Below, in pieces: positions 17,465-26,622 of a DNA stretch of 64,000 bases. Each line of letters opens with the position of its first letter. Within the stretch, counting starts at the first letter, position 1. The notes under the pieces are model-generated. The model saw only the letters and a list, made by a program, of their open reading frames with translations, did not search any database and was not told the DNA's origin. Origin of the DNA: Lunatimonas lonarensis (lineage in GTDB: Bacteria > Bacteroidota > Bacteroidia > Cytophagales > Cyclobacteriaceae); the NCBI RefSeq assembly GCF_000390185.1, contig NZ_AQHR01000088.1, positions 1-64,000 of the forward strand, written 5' to 3'. The position numbers were made by a program, and so were the translations under genes.

Positions 17465-18901
17465 TTACAGAGGTGCCTTCATGTTAATAAAGAAATTACC
17501 CATACCAACATCATTGATAGAATACTCAAACCTAATAACGGTATCGTAAAAAGTAACCAAATCCAACCCTACTCCATACCCATATAAATAGCGATTTGTC
17601 AGCCGCAGGTTTTCGACGAGCCGATTTCTGTCATGGACAATGCCATGATCAAAGTTGGCACTTAGGTACATCTTGAAGGGAAACACGGCAAACTCGTCTA
17701 TGGGCATGTAGTTGGAAATATCAAAGGCTGCGTTAAAAAGCTCATAACGCAAGCTGTTTTTATGAACAGCCACCTGTTGCCCTTCAATCACATTTATTTC
17801 GTAACCACGGATAAAATCAGGCCTATACCCTATACCCCGAACCAGCGTATAGGGCTGCAAAGGGCTCAAAAAAGTAGAGGCAGACAATCCTGTCGCCAAA
17901 TGAAACCTGCCACGAAGCGGCAAATACCGGTTGGCCTGTAACGTAAACTCAGTCTCGTCGATATTGTCACGTCCAAATAGCCCATACTTATTTACCCCCA
18001 AAACAAGTAACTCACCATCCGTGGCATAGGCGTTGTTATCACGCTTATCGTGGCGGTAACTGTAGGAAGCAAAAAAATAACTTAGCTGCGTATTACCATT
18101 GGGGAAATAAACGGGGTTTTGCACCAGCACGTCTTCGTGAATCCTACTCTGATGATACCCTACGGTGGCCGAGTGAAAATTGTAATAACTTCCTCGAAAC
18201 GAATAGTTCAAGAGGGCATTCATGGATTTTCGAAGTACATCCTCTTCCGGATTTGTATAAAAAACCTGACGGTTGTCACTGGACCTAACAGCGATGGTCT
18301 TGTTGGTGAAGTAATTGAACCGGGCAGAAATGCCATGCAACTGCTTTCGATCGATGTAAGGTTTGCTGTATTGGATGTCAAATGCCTGGGTAAAACCAAG
18401 CTGGCCTACCAACCGCAACTTCTCATTTCTGCCTCCCACATTGTTATGGTCGAGCTTGATTCCGTAGTTGACCCTGGAGAAATCACGGTTTTGGTTAATC
18501 CACCACTCGGAGAAATTACGATCTGCCAATGTAAAAATCACACTGGGCAAAATGTACCATCGCTCCGTGACAGACACCAAGACTTCAACCTGATCATCCG
18601 CGACAAAATAGGGCTTAACGTCAACCGTATTGAAAAGGAGCAGGTTATAGATTTTCTTTTGGTCTGCGACAAGCATGGACACAAACTCCTCCCACTCATA
18701 CGTAACCCCCTCCGAAATATCCATTTCACGCAAAATGATGTTCTTTCGGGTTTTTTCATTTCCAATGATAAAAATGGTATTTACCGTGACCTGCTTGGGA
18801 ACCATGAGCTCGCTTTCCAAATCTTCCGTTGTCACTTGGGCATGGGCACCCGCAAGAAAAACAAGTACCAACCCCACGAGGCCGGTAATACGCTTCGTCA
18901 T
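17465..18901 (-). CDS. POTRA-containing BamA/TamA-like outer-membrane protein
   Basis: 478 residues from MTKRITGLVGLVLVFLAGAHAQ, a good signal peptide; the frame extends to 18988, but that stretch would bury the signal. One to two POTRA-like domains (about 40-120: NTIFIIGNEKTRKNIILREM, LFNTVDVKPYF, VEVLVSVTERWY) are followed by a surface-antigen-like beta-barrel. It is shorter than BamA (usually five POTRAs), so it is a small Omp85-like protein whose client is unknown. Lies 81 bp upstream of the PorV-like/HHH pair and could be in the same unit. Confidence 0.82.
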   Translation of the reverse strand: MTKRITGLVGLVLVFLAGAHAQVTTEDLESELMVPKQVTVNTIFIIGNEKTRKNIILREMDISEGVTYEWEEFVSMLVADQKKIYNLLLFNTVDVKPYFVADDQVEVLVSVTERWYILPSVIFTLADRNFSEWWINQNRDFSRVNYGIKLDHNNVGGRNEKLRLVGQLGFTQAFDIQYSKPYIDRKQLHGISARFNYFTNKTIAVRSSDNRQVFYTNPEEDVLRKSMNALLNYSFRGSYYNFHSATVGYHQSRIHEDVLVQNPVYFPNGNTQLSYFFASYSYRHDKRDNNAYATDGELLVLGVNKYGLFGRDNIDETEFTLQANRYLPLRGRFHLATGLSASTFLSPLQPYTLVRGIGYRPDFIRGYEINVIEGQQVAVHKNSLRYELFNAAFDISNYMPIDEFAVFPFKMYLSANFDHGIVHDRNRLVENLRLTNRYLYGYGVGLDLVTFYDTVIRFEYSINDVGMGNFFINMKAPL

Positions 18902-18999
18902 ACAGTAAATACTAAATTTGAATCGCCATCCCATATAAATGAATATGCAAAAAGAACTAATCAGGCAAATAAAGGATTTAGTATACAAACAGCCAAAAA

Positions 19000-19221
19000 T
19001 TGAAGGAAGTAATAAAGAAGATAGCCATTTTTCCGATTTTGGTGTACCAGTACCTCATTTCTCCGTTGTTCCCTCCGTCCTGTAGGTTTACGCCAACCTG
19101 TTCCCAGTACATGAAGGAAGCTATAGGGAAGCATGGCGTACGCAGGGGTGGATGGCTCGGCATCAAACGAATCGCGAAATGCCACCCATGGGGAAGTCAC
19201 GGACACGATCCCGTTCCCTAA
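19000..19221 (+). CDS. yidD: membrane protein insertion efficiency factor YidD
   Basis: 73 residues containing the complete YidD signature: [20 protein letters not shown], then [10 protein letters not shown] and [13 protein letters not shown] with three conserved cysteines. YidD lies near the YidC/Sec machinery and helps insertion of inner-membrane proteins. The only in-frame start is TTG at 19000. It is not beside rnpA/yidC here, as it is in many bacteria; its neighbours are the convergent lgt and the divergent Omp85-like gene. Confidence 0.95.
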   Translation: MKEVIKKIAIFPILVYQYLISPLFPPSCRFTPTCSQYMKEAIGKHGVRRGGWLGIKRIAKCHPWGSHGHDPVP

Positions 19222-19246
19222 TCACTAAGCCCGTACCGTGATAACG

Positions 19247-20365
19247 CTATGAATGGGAAGATGTTTTACCTTGAGCTGGAGAACCTTTTTTCCAGGCATA
19301 CAAAATCAATGCAATCCCCGCCAATACGAGCGGTATACTCAAGGCCTGCCCCATATTAAAGGTAAGATCTTCCTCAAAGTCCACTTGTACTTCTTTCATA
19401 AACTCCCAAAGAAAGCGCATACCAAAAACGGTCACCAAAAAAACACCTAAGTAGAGGCCTTCCGGTATTTTGTGCGTATATTTTCTCCAACCAAGGTAAA
19501 GTGCTAGGAAAATTACAAAATACGACAACGACTCATATATCTGCGTAGGGTACTTGGTTACTCCAAAGGTTCGCACGGTGACAAGAAAATGGTCTCCCCG
19601 GTCTGCAATGGAATAATCCAACGGACTGCCTACATCCTCTGCAAGGTACTTCTGCGAGCTTTTAAATCGGGTAAGCGCATACTTGACATCCCTTGCAATC
19701 GCTTCACCCAGCTCCTGCTCATCGAATCCGCCCTTGGACACCTTCAAATCAAAGTTAACGGGTACAATGCCTGATCCATTTAACTCGTCGGAACGGTCCT
19801 GAGGTTTGTATGCACTCACGTCCAATAGGGGAAGCCTGAGCGTCTCCAATATTTCCTCCGCATCGCGCGCAAAAACGAAACCGCTATCATTGCCCGTAGC
19901 CTTACCTCCTATCTCGGAATTCATCAGGTTTCCCACACGGATCATGGCACCGGTCATCGCTACCACGATGACAATGCGATCAACTACCCAAAGGTAGCTT
20001 TGGCCGGGAGTCTTGCGGGCATATAGCCACAAAGCAAACAGAATTCCGATGGCCGCTCCATGACTTGCCAAGCCACCTTCCCATACCTTAAGGATATCGA
20101 TGGGATTACTGAGATATTTCTCAGGCTCATAAAATAGAACATGGCCCAATCGGGCACCAAAAATGGTAGCCAGTACCATGTAAATAGTCAGCCGATCAAC
20201 CAATTTTTCATCGTGCCCTTCCTTACGGTATATGTAAATCATTATTTGCTGGGAAATAATAAATCCCAAGGCAAACAACAAACTATACCAACGGAGCCGT
20301 TCAAATCCTGAAAATACGGCAGGGTGGGGACTCCACACCACATAAGACAAAACTGATTCCATCAT
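19247..20365 (-). CDS. lgt: prolipoprotein diacylglyceryl transferase Lgt, with insertion
   Basis: 372 residues against about 260-290 usually. Conserved motifs are all present: GLASHGAAIG (HGG-like loop), the signature RVGNLMNSEIGG with the essential Arg/Asn/Glu, and KYPTQIYESL. Between SEIGG (about 155) and KYPTQ (about 275) lies roughly a 100-residue polar insertion (with ILETLRLPLLDVSAYKPQDR) predicted to be periplasmic. Lgt transfers diacylglycerol to the lipobox Cys of prolipoproteins; SusD, OmpA and other lipoproteins in this window are clients. Last gene of the acpP-fabF-rnc-nadE-lgt run. Confidence 0.95.
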   Translation of the reverse strand: MMESVLSYVVWSPHPAVFSGFERLRWYSLLFALGFIISQQIMIYIYRKEGHDEKLVDRLTIYMVLATIFGARLGHVLFYEPEKYLSNPIDILKVWEGGLASHGAAIGILFALWLYARKTPGQSYLWVVDRIVIVVAMTGAMIRVGNLMNSEIGGKATGNDSGFVFARDAEEILETLRLPLLDVSAYKPQDRSDELNGSGIVPVNFDLKVSKGGFDEQELGEAIARDVKYALTRFKSSQKYLAEDVGSPLDYSIADRGDHFLVTVRTFGVTKYPTQIYESLSYFVIFLALYLGWRKYTHKIPEGLYLGVFLVTVFGMRFLWEFMKEVQVDFEEDLTFNMGQALSIPLVLAGIALILYAWKKGSPAQGKTSSHS

Positions 20366-20398
20366 GGCAGCAAAATTTTGGCTAAAATAACATTAATA

Positions 20399-22249
20399 TC
20401 AATCTAATCCCGCCAATTCCCTCAATTCCTCCTCATAGCCCCCCGATAGAATGGGGAATCGATACCATGTCTTGGGATCCACATTGAACTCATCCAAATG
20501 GAAGGATGGAGCGAGCCGCTCTCGCTTCCACTGGTTACGTGACCAGAGTCTGAAAAACTTTTGGATGTATTCTTTCAGGCGACCAGGATCCAGATCCAAC
20601 TCATCCCTCAAAATCAGGTAAACATCCGCGGGGCTACGTCTATCCCGAATGGCAAGCCGCTCAATAGCCACAATTACATCATAGGGCATTAAATCCTCCT
20701 CGTCCGTTTGCTTGTTCTCCAATGGACGGAGCTCTGCCGAAGGCTGAAGCGAATTGACCCCACGTAACCCTTCGTACCCCAGGGTATGTTGGGCCCATCG
20801 AAGCCACTGGAGTATAAAAGCCTTATCCACGGCTGCAATAGGTGAAATACTTCCACTGGTATCTCCATCCATAGTGGCATAGCCTACATCTCCCTCACTT
20901 CTATTGGAGGTAGTAAGCAGCAGCGCATTTTTCAGGTTGGCAAGCATCCAGATGATTGGAGAGCGTGCCCTCGCCTGGATATTCTGAAGTGCCAGATCGT
21001 CGGTCTCCCAGCTGAGTTTTCGACCCAATGCCTTCTCAATCTTTTGGGTGTAGGAGGCTACTTCTTCCGAAATACTCCAATGGAAAAACTCGGCACCAAT
21101 ACTGTCAGCCAATTGAAGGGCACTTTGAAAGGTAGCTTCGGAGGAATTTTCGGTGCCTTGGTAGGCAACAGTCAGTAACCGCGCAACTACCTGGTTGCTA
21201 TCTTTATAGCTATTCTCTTGTCCGCCAATATGTAATTTACTGAGAAACTGCTCCATCCCGAGCTCTTGTATACCTCTTCGAACCATCTCCGCCACCAACA
21301 CAGCTATGGAAGAAGAATCTGCCCCACCGCTTAGGGACAATACAAAGCCCTTACTTCTGCTTTTTCGGAGATAATCGAACAATGCCAAAGATACTGCTTT
21401 CGCAAACTCTTCATTTTTGTTGTGATCGGTAGATACTTCCTCCTTTCTCGATTTGGCTGTACTATACTCAAATGTTACCAGCTGATACGATGCATAGGAA
21501 AGCAGGGGGTTTTTTACCAGCAAGAAACCCTCCTGGGCCAGGAGTATCTCTCCATCAAAAATCATCCGTCCGGACTCATTTCCCAGCAAATTGACATAAA
21601 AATAGGTCAACCCGAAACTTGCAGAACTCTCTGTTACCAGAATTTCCCGTTGCCTACTTTTACCCATGGCAAAATGACTGGCACTGGGATTTAAAATAAG
21701 ATCCACCCCCCTGTCTTTTAACCGAAAACCGGGTCTACTATCTCCCCTCCAGGCATCCTCACAGATTTCGAACCCAAAGGTAACGCCTTCCACTTCAAAT
21801 ATGAGATCCCCTAAAGGGACTTCCTGCCCGAAAAAATCAAACGAAACTACCTCGCCTGCCCTCCAAGGCGTAAACCAGCGTGCCTCATAGTGGACTCCAT
21901 CGATGGCCAAAAACTGTTTGGCAACGAACCCCTTCACTTCCTTGTCCTCCAATACGGCTACACAGTTGTAAACCAGTTGCCCCACCCGGAGGGGAAGCCC
22001 CACACATACGACCATCCCCTGCGTAAAAGGAAGGAGCTTTTGGACGTAGGCAAGTGCCTTTTTCGGATACCAATAACTTAAAAAGAGATCCTCACTCCCA
22101 TAGCCCGTCATACTCAGCTCTGGAAAACATAGAAGATGGACTTTTTCTTTCTTGGCATCGTGTATGGCAGAAACCAGGTTATTGAAGTTTCCCTCCCAGT
22201 CCAAGGGCGTCTGATTTACGGTCGCGCCGCCTAGTTTTATTGATGCCAT
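20399..22249 (-). CDS. nadE: glutamine-dependent NAD+ synthetase
   Basis: 616 residues. The N-terminal carbon-nitrogen hydrolase domain supplies ammonia from glutamine: Glu in FPELSMTGYG (about 45), Lys in FVAKQFLA, Cys in GFEICEDAW (about 175). The C-terminal synthetase has the PP-loop LSLSGGADSSS (about 305) and the conserved TSNRSEGDVGYATMDGD segment. It makes NAD from deamido-NAD and ATP in the cytoplasm. It starts 39 nt after rnc and is followed after 33 nt by lgt, in the same direction, so it is probably part of one transcript. Confidence 0.96.
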   Translation of the reverse strand: MASIKLGGATVNQTPLDWEGNFNNLVSAIHDAKKEKVHLLCFPELSMTGYGSEDLFLSYWYPKKALAYVQKLLPFTQGMVVCVGLPLRVGQLVYNCVAVLEDKEVKGFVAKQFLAIDGVHYEARWFTPWRAGEVVSFDFFGQEVPLGDLIFEVEGVTFGFEICEDAWRGDSRPGFRLKDRGVDLILNPSASHFAMGKSRQREILVTESSASFGLTYFYVNLLGNESGRMIFDGEILLAQEGFLLVKNPLLSYASYQLVTFEYSTAKSRKEEVSTDHNKNEEFAKAVSLALFDYLRKSRSKGFVLSLSGGADSSSIAVLVAEMVRRGIQELGMEQFLSKLHIGGQENSYKDSNQVVARLLTVAYQGTENSSEATFQSALQLADSIGAEFFHWSISEEVASYTQKIEKALGRKLSWETDDLALQNIQARARSPIIWMLANLKNALLLTTSNRSEGDVGYATMDGDTSGSISPIAAVDKAFILQWLRWAQHTLGYEGLRGVNSLQPSAELRPLENKQTDEEDLMPYDVIVAIERLAIRDRRSPADVYLILRDELDLDPGRLKEYIQKFFRLWSRNQWKRERLAPSFHLDEFNVDPKTWYRFPILSGGYEEELRELAGLD

Positions 22250-22288
22250 AAAAGGATGATAATATCAGCGAATTTAATGAAAAACGGT

Positions 22289-23032
22289 TTAAAGGGACAT
22301 TTGCAGCTTCTCACAGGCTGCTTTAGCGGCTTCCTGCTCAGCCTTCTTTTTGGTAGGCCCCTTACCCTCTGCCAACGGCTCCCCGTCGACATATAACTCA
22401 ACAATAAACTCTTTAAATCGTTGGGCCCCGGACACCGATATCAAGCGAAAATCAACTTCTTTGTTGTCTCTTTGCGACCACTCGATGACTTTGCTTTTAA
22501 AGTTGGTGGTCGTATTGATAATATTGTCTATATCAAAATAGGGCAGAATCAATCGCTGGCATACGAAGCTTCGACAAAACCTGTAGCCCCTGTCCAGGTA
22601 AATGGCCCCGATCATGGCTTCAAGGGTGTCGCCATAAATGGATTTGTAGGCGTATGGATTCTTGGATGCCAACCCTGCCTCTACGATCGCAGCCAGACCT
22701 ATTTTCTGGCCAACATGATTGAGAGATTCCCGGTTTACAATCCGTGACCTGGTTTCTGTCAAAAACCCCTCATCCCTATAAGGAAACTTCATGAATAGGT
22801 ATTCGGCTACGATGGTCCCGAGAACTGCATCGCCTAGGTATTCCAATCGCTCATTGGATACCTTAACTCCATTTCTCAGTTCCTCGGCGGCAGATGAATG
22901 CCTTAGCGCCAGCCGATAAAGCGATAAGTTTAAAGGCTTGCTCCCCACTATCATTTTGATAGCAGAAGCAAGCCTTTTATCCTGTTTACTATATCCCAGC
23001 TCGTGAATTCGCAGTAAACGTAAAATCCTCAA
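22289..23032 (-). CDS. rnc: ribonuclease III
   Basis: 247 residues. The RNase III catalytic domain shows the signature NERLEYLGDAVLG (about 62-74) and the second metal-ligand block DTLEAMIGAIYLDRG (about 132). The C-terminal double-stranded RNA-binding domain ends GPTKKKAEQEAAKAACEKL. It cleaves dsRNA in rRNA maturation and mRNA turnover. It begins 2 nt after the fabF stop, an arrangement (acpP-fabF-rnc) conserved in many Bacteroidota. Confidence 0.97.
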   Translation of the reverse strand: MRILRLLRIHELGYSKQDKRLASAIKMIVGSKPLNLSLYRLALRHSSAAEELRNGVKVSNERLEYLGDAVLGTIVAEYLFMKFPYRDEGFLTETRSRIVNRESLNHVGQKIGLAAIVEAGLASKNPYAYKSIYGDTLEAMIGAIYLDRGYRFCRSFVCQRLILPYFDIDNIINTTTNFKSKVIEWSQRDNKEVDFRLISVSGAQRFKEFIVELYVDGEPLAEGKGPTKKKAEQEAAKAACEKLQMSL

Positions 23033-23034
23033 AC

Positions 23035-24288
23035 TTATTCGGTTAGTTTTTTAAAGATGATCGAGCAATTGTGCCCGCCAAATCCAAAAGTATTGCTCAA
23101 TGCTGCATTCATAACACGTTCCTGAGCCTTGTTAAAGGTCAAATTCAATTTGCTATCAAGCCCTTCGTCATCCGTAAAATGATTGATAGTAGGGGGCACC
23201 AGGCTGTTCTTGATCGCCAAAATACTAGCTATGGCTTCGATGGCACCCGCAGCACCCAGGAGGTGTCCGGTCATAGATTTCGTGCTGGAGATATTCAATT
23301 TATAGGCATGCTGTCCGAACACTTGCTGGATAGCTTTTACTTCGCTGATATCTCCCAGAGGAGTGGATGTACCATGTACGTTGATATAATCTATATCCTC
23401 AGGGTTCATTCCGGCATCCTCCAGTGCAAACTTCATGACGTTGGCAGCGCCCCTACCCTCAGGATGTGGGGCAGTAATATGGTATGCGTCACCGGTCATG
23501 CCACCGCCAACCAGTTCCGCATAAATCTTGGCGCCCCTTGCTTTTGCGTGTTCATACTCCTCAAGCACAATTGCTCCGGCACCTTCACCCAAAACGAATC
23601 CATCCCTATCTTTATCAAAAGGTCTGGACGCCGTTTCCGGCGAATCGTTGCGTTGGGACAGGGCTTTAAGCGCATTGAATCCGCCGACCCCTGCTTCTGT
23701 AACTGCCGCTTCTGAACCGCCAGAGATGAATACGTCAGCCTTTCCAAGCCGGATGTAATTAAACGCATCAATAAGCGCGTTGGTAGCAGATGCACAGGCA
23801 GATACGGTCGCAAAATTCGGGCCCTGAAAACCATACTTAATGGAGATGAAGCCGGCAGCAATGTCGGCGATCATCTTGGGGATAAAGTAAGGATTAAACC
23901 TTGGCGTCCCGTCACCGGTAGCGAAGGAGGTCACTTCATCCTGAAAGGTCTTCAGTCCTCCAATTCCCGAACCCCAGATTACTCCGGCCCTCACTAGGTT
24001 TACTTTTTCCAGATCGATACCAGAATCCTGCATGGCTTCTTCCACGGCTATCATGGCATACTGCGCATAAGGGTCTATTTTTCTGGCTTCCTTCCGGTCA
24101 AGATGGTCTTCTACCTGTAGATTTTTTAGCTCACAGGCAAACTGCGTCTTAAACGCCGAGGCATCAAACCTAGTAATAGGTGCAGCACCGCTCACACCTA
24201 ACGACAACCCTTTCCAAAATTCCGGAACGGTGTTACCGATAGGCGTGAGGGCACCTAAACCTGTTACAACTACTCTTCTTAAATTCAT
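23035..24288 (-). CDS. fabF: beta-ketoacyl-ACP synthase II FabF
   Basis: 417 residues of thiolase fold. Catalytic Cys in TVSACASATNALI (about 166), His in INVHGTSTPLGD (about 306) and His in KSMTGHLLGAAG (about 343) form the Cys-His-His triad of elongating condensing enzymes. It condenses malonyl-ACP with acyl-ACP in fatty-acid elongation. Full length; 20 nt after acpP, which encodes its carrier, and 2 nt before rnc. Confidence 0.97.
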   Translation of the reverse strand: MNLRRVVVTGLGALTPIGNTVPEFWKGLSLGVSGAAPITRFDASAFKTQFACELKNLQVEDHLDRKEARKIDPYAQYAMIAVEEAMQDSGIDLEKVNLVRAGVIWGSGIGGLKTFQDEVTSFATGDGTPRFNPYFIPKMIADIAAGFISIKYGFQGPNFATVSACASATNALIDAFNYIRLGKADVFISGGSEAAVTEAGVGGFNALKALSQRNDSPETASRPFDKDRDGFVLGEGAGAIVLEEYEHAKARGAKIYAELVGGGMTGDAYHITAPHPEGRGAANVMKFALEDAGMNPEDIDYINVHGTSTPLGDISEVKAIQQVFGQHAYKLNISSTKSMTGHLLGAAGAIEAIASILAIKNSLVPPTINHFTDDEGLDSKLNLTFNKAQERVMNAALSNTFGFGGHNCSIIFKKLTE

Positions 24289-24308
24289 AGAATGATTTTA
24301 AGTACAGA

Positions 24309-24545
24309 TTATTTTACGTTAGCTTCCAAATAGCTAACAGCCTGACCTACAGTACCGATTTGCTCAGCTTGGTCATCAGGAATAGAAATATTGAACTCCT
24401 TTTCAAACTCCATGATAAGCTCAACGGTGTCCAGGGAGTCTGCTCCTAGGTCATTGGTGAAGCTTGCCTCAGGAGTAACTTCAGACTCTTCTACGCCCAA
24501 TTTATCGACGATAATGGCTTTTACTTTTTGTGCAATTTCAGACAT
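24309..24545 (-). CDS. acpP: acyl carrier protein
   Basis: 78 residues, acidic, with the phosphopantetheine attachment Ser37 in [15 protein letters not shown]. It carries growing acyl chains for fatty-acid synthesis and partners directly with FabF, encoded next. First gene of the acpP-fabF-rnc-nadE-lgt run; its promoter is expected in 24546-24690, shared with the divergent IPExxxVDY gene. Confidence 0.98.
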   Translation of the reverse strand: MSEIAQKVKAIIVDKLGVEESEVTPEASFTNDLGADSLDTVELIMEFEKEFNISIPDDQAEQIGTVGQAVSYLEANVK

Positions 24546-24666
24546 TTTGTGATCAGTTTAGTTAAAACACTCCGCAAAGAAAATTATTTAAAACCTTAAT
24601 GTCAAAAAAAAAGGCTGACTAAATTTAAGAACTTCCCATCAAAGATAGAAGTTGAGATAAAATTTT

Positions 24667-24674
24667 TAACTTTG
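24667..24674 (+). promoter_or_regulatory. candidate -7 box (TAACTTTG) for IPExxxVDY-pyk
   Basis: TAACTTTG matches the TAnnTTTG consensus and ends 20 nt before the ATG at 24695, a normal spacing. No TTTG lies 19-21 nt upstream, so the -33 element is weak. Confidence 0.4.
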
Positions 24675-24694
24675 TTTTTTTAAATTCTTCCTAA

Positions 24695-25123
24695 ATGAAG
24701 AAAAGTAAACTCCTGATTGAGGCATCATACGATTTTGATCTGTTGGGTCTTGTGGCTCCAATAAAGGACTACAAAATAGCCTGGTTGATCAATAGAAGTC
24801 TCGGTTTGGAGCTGAAAAGAGATGCGGATTACACCATGGAATTCACCAACCAGCCCACGTTGGTCATTTCCCAATACCTATTGGAAAAGGAACATGGCTT
24901 CATCCAATTACTGCGTAACAAGTCGTATCCGGTAGCCGGCCAAGCCCGCTTCCTGATACCGGAGCTCAAGATAATGGACTATTTTCTAATTGTCCAGGAT
25001 CCCGCGAACGGGCTAGACTTGCCTACCTGTATTGATGAGTTATCAAAAATAAAGGGCATACAAAACGTGGTGAAGCTTGATATCACCAAATTAAAATCAA
25101 GGGACAACCTACTAACTTATTAA
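24695..25123 (+). CDS. IPExxxVDY family protein
   Basis: 142 residues. The family-naming motif appears here as IPELKIMDYFLI (about 88-99), with Met in place of Val. The protein is small, soluble and without a signal peptide. Its function is unknown. The family is known from Bacteroidota next to pyruvate kinase, and here pyk starts 17 nt downstream in the same direction, so a regulatory or structural link to glycolysis or to the acpP cluster is possible but unproven. Confidence 0.85.
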   Translation: MKKSKLLIEASYDFDLLGLVAPIKDYKIAWLINRSLGLELKRDADYTMEFTNQPTLVISQYLLEKEHGFIQLLRNKSYPVAGQARFLIPELKIMDYFLIVQDPANGLDLPTCIDELSKIKGIQNVVKLDITKLKSRDNLLTY

Positions 25124-25140
25124 ACACTAAAAAAAGGAAA

Positions 25141-26571
25141 ATGAGAGTACCAATCTTCAACAAGACAAAAATTTTGGCCACGGTAGGGCCTGCCAGTAAT
25201 AATGAAGAAGTGCTGACTGAGCTAGCAATGGCCGGAGCTGATGTTTTTCGTCTCAATTTTTCGCACGGTACCCACGAAGGGCACAAAAATGTTATCCAAC
25301 TCATCCGAAGCATCAACAAGCAGTACAACCTAAATATCGGGATACTACAAGATCTACAAGGCCCGAAAATCCGTGTAGGGGAAGTAGAAAACAATGGAGT
25401 GGTCATACGACCAGGAGAACAAATCACCATCACAAACGACCCGGTGGTAGGAACACCGGAACTGATAAGCACCGTATACCAAAACTTGCCCAATGACGTG
25501 GTTCCGGGAGATCGGATTCTAATCGATGACGGAAACCTCGAATTGGTGGTACTTAATACAGATGGAAAAAACGTAGTATGTACGGTAGTTCATGGCGGAA
25601 TCCTGAAATCACGCAAAGGCATCAACCTTCCCAACACCAAAGTAAGTGCTCCCTCACTTACGGAAAAGGATTTAGAAGACCTTGAATTCGGATTGGAAAA
25701 CGATGTGGATTGGATTGCTCTATCGTTCGTTCGATCGGCAGAAGATATCACAGACCTCAGGGAACGGATCGAAAAGGCCGGAAAATGCTGTAAAATAGTA
25801 GCCAAAATAGAGAAACCCGAGGCACTTGAAAACATCGACGCCATCATAGCGGCAACCGACGCAATTATGGTGGCAAGAGGGGATCTTGGCGTGGAAGTCC
25901 CCATGGAGGTGGTGCCTCTATGGCAAAAAACCATGGTGGAAAAATGTAAAATTGCCTGCAAACCGGTGATTGTAGCTACTCAGATGATGGAGAGCATGAT
26001 CGTAAACCCAAGACCTACCCGTGCCGAGACGAACGACGTGGCCACGGCGGTTTTGGATGGAGCAGACGCTGTCATGCTATCTGCAGAAACCGCATCAGGA
26101 AAATATCCGATCGCAGCGGTAAAGGCGATGACCAGCGTCATCGGTTACATCGAAGAAAACGGGAATATATACCACAATCTGTACAAAATACCGGAAGACA
26201 CGGATAGCTACTTGAGCAATAACCTGCTCTTGATGGCCAGCCGACTATCCAGGAATGTAAAGGCAAAAGCCATCGTAGGAATCACCACCTCCGGCTTTAC
26301 CGGTTTCAGGCTTTCGTCCCATCGCCCGTCTGCGGATATTTTTATTTTCACCAGTAATCCCCTGCTTATCACTCAGCTGAGTTTAGTGTGGGGGGTGCGT
26401 GGTTTCTTTTACGACAATCAAATATCCACCGATGCGACATTCCAGGATATCGAGGATATCCTAAAGGAACACAAGCACGTAAAAGAGGGGGACATCATCA
26501 TAAACACCGCAAGCATGCCGCTCAAATCCAAGGGGCGTACCAACATGCTGAAAATCCATCAGGTAACCTGA
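25141..26571 (+). CDS. pyk: pyruvate kinase
   Basis: 476 residues. Start region NKTKILATVGPASNN, active-site Lys in CKIVAKIEKPEALEN, metal-binding MVARGDLGVEVP, and the QMMESMI...PTRAETNDVATAVLDG segment are all present; the C-terminal allosteric domain follows. It converts phosphoenolpyruvate and ADP to pyruvate and ATP in the cytoplasm. Followed after 20 nt by a strong hairpin terminator shared with the convergent NFACT gene. Confidence 0.97.
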   Translation: MRVPIFNKTKILATVGPASNNEEVLTELAMAGADVFRLNFSHGTHEGHKNVIQLIRSINKQYNLNIGILQDLQGPKIRVGEVENNGVVIRPGEQITITNDPVVGTPELISTVYQNLPNDVVPGDRILIDDGNLELVVLNTDGKNVVCTVVHGGILKSRKGINLPNTKVSAPSLTEKDLEDLEFGLENDVDWIALSFVRSAEDITDLRERIEKAGKCCKIVAKIEKPEALENIDAIIAATDAIMVARGDLGVEVPMEVVPLWQKTMVEKCKIACKPVIVATQMMESMIVNPRPTRAETNDVATAVLDGADAVMLSAETASGKYPIAAVKAMTSVIGYIEENGNIYHNLYKIPEDTDSYLSNNLLLMASRLSRNVKAKAIVGITTSGFTGFRLSSHRPSADIFIFTSNPLLITQLSLVWGVRGFFYDNQISTDATFQDIEDILKEHKHVKEGDIIINTASMPLKSKGRTNMLKIHQVT

Positions 26572-26591
26572 TTTTACCAACAAACCCAACG

Positions 26592-26622
26592 AAGAAAGCT
26601 GTCCGTATTGGATAGCTTTCTT
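26592..26622. terminator. bidirectional terminator between pyk and the NFACT gene
   Basis: Inverted repeat AAGAAAGCTGTCC (26592-26604) / GGATAGCTTTCTT (26610-26622) with a 5-nt loop and one G-T pair. T- and A-rich flanks on both sides serve both convergent genes. Confidence 0.8.

Noticed and set aside
18119-19003. 294-residue plus-strand ORF
   Set aside because: It lies fully antisense to the POTRA/Omp85-like gene, which has a signal peptide and domain matches. Shadow frame.
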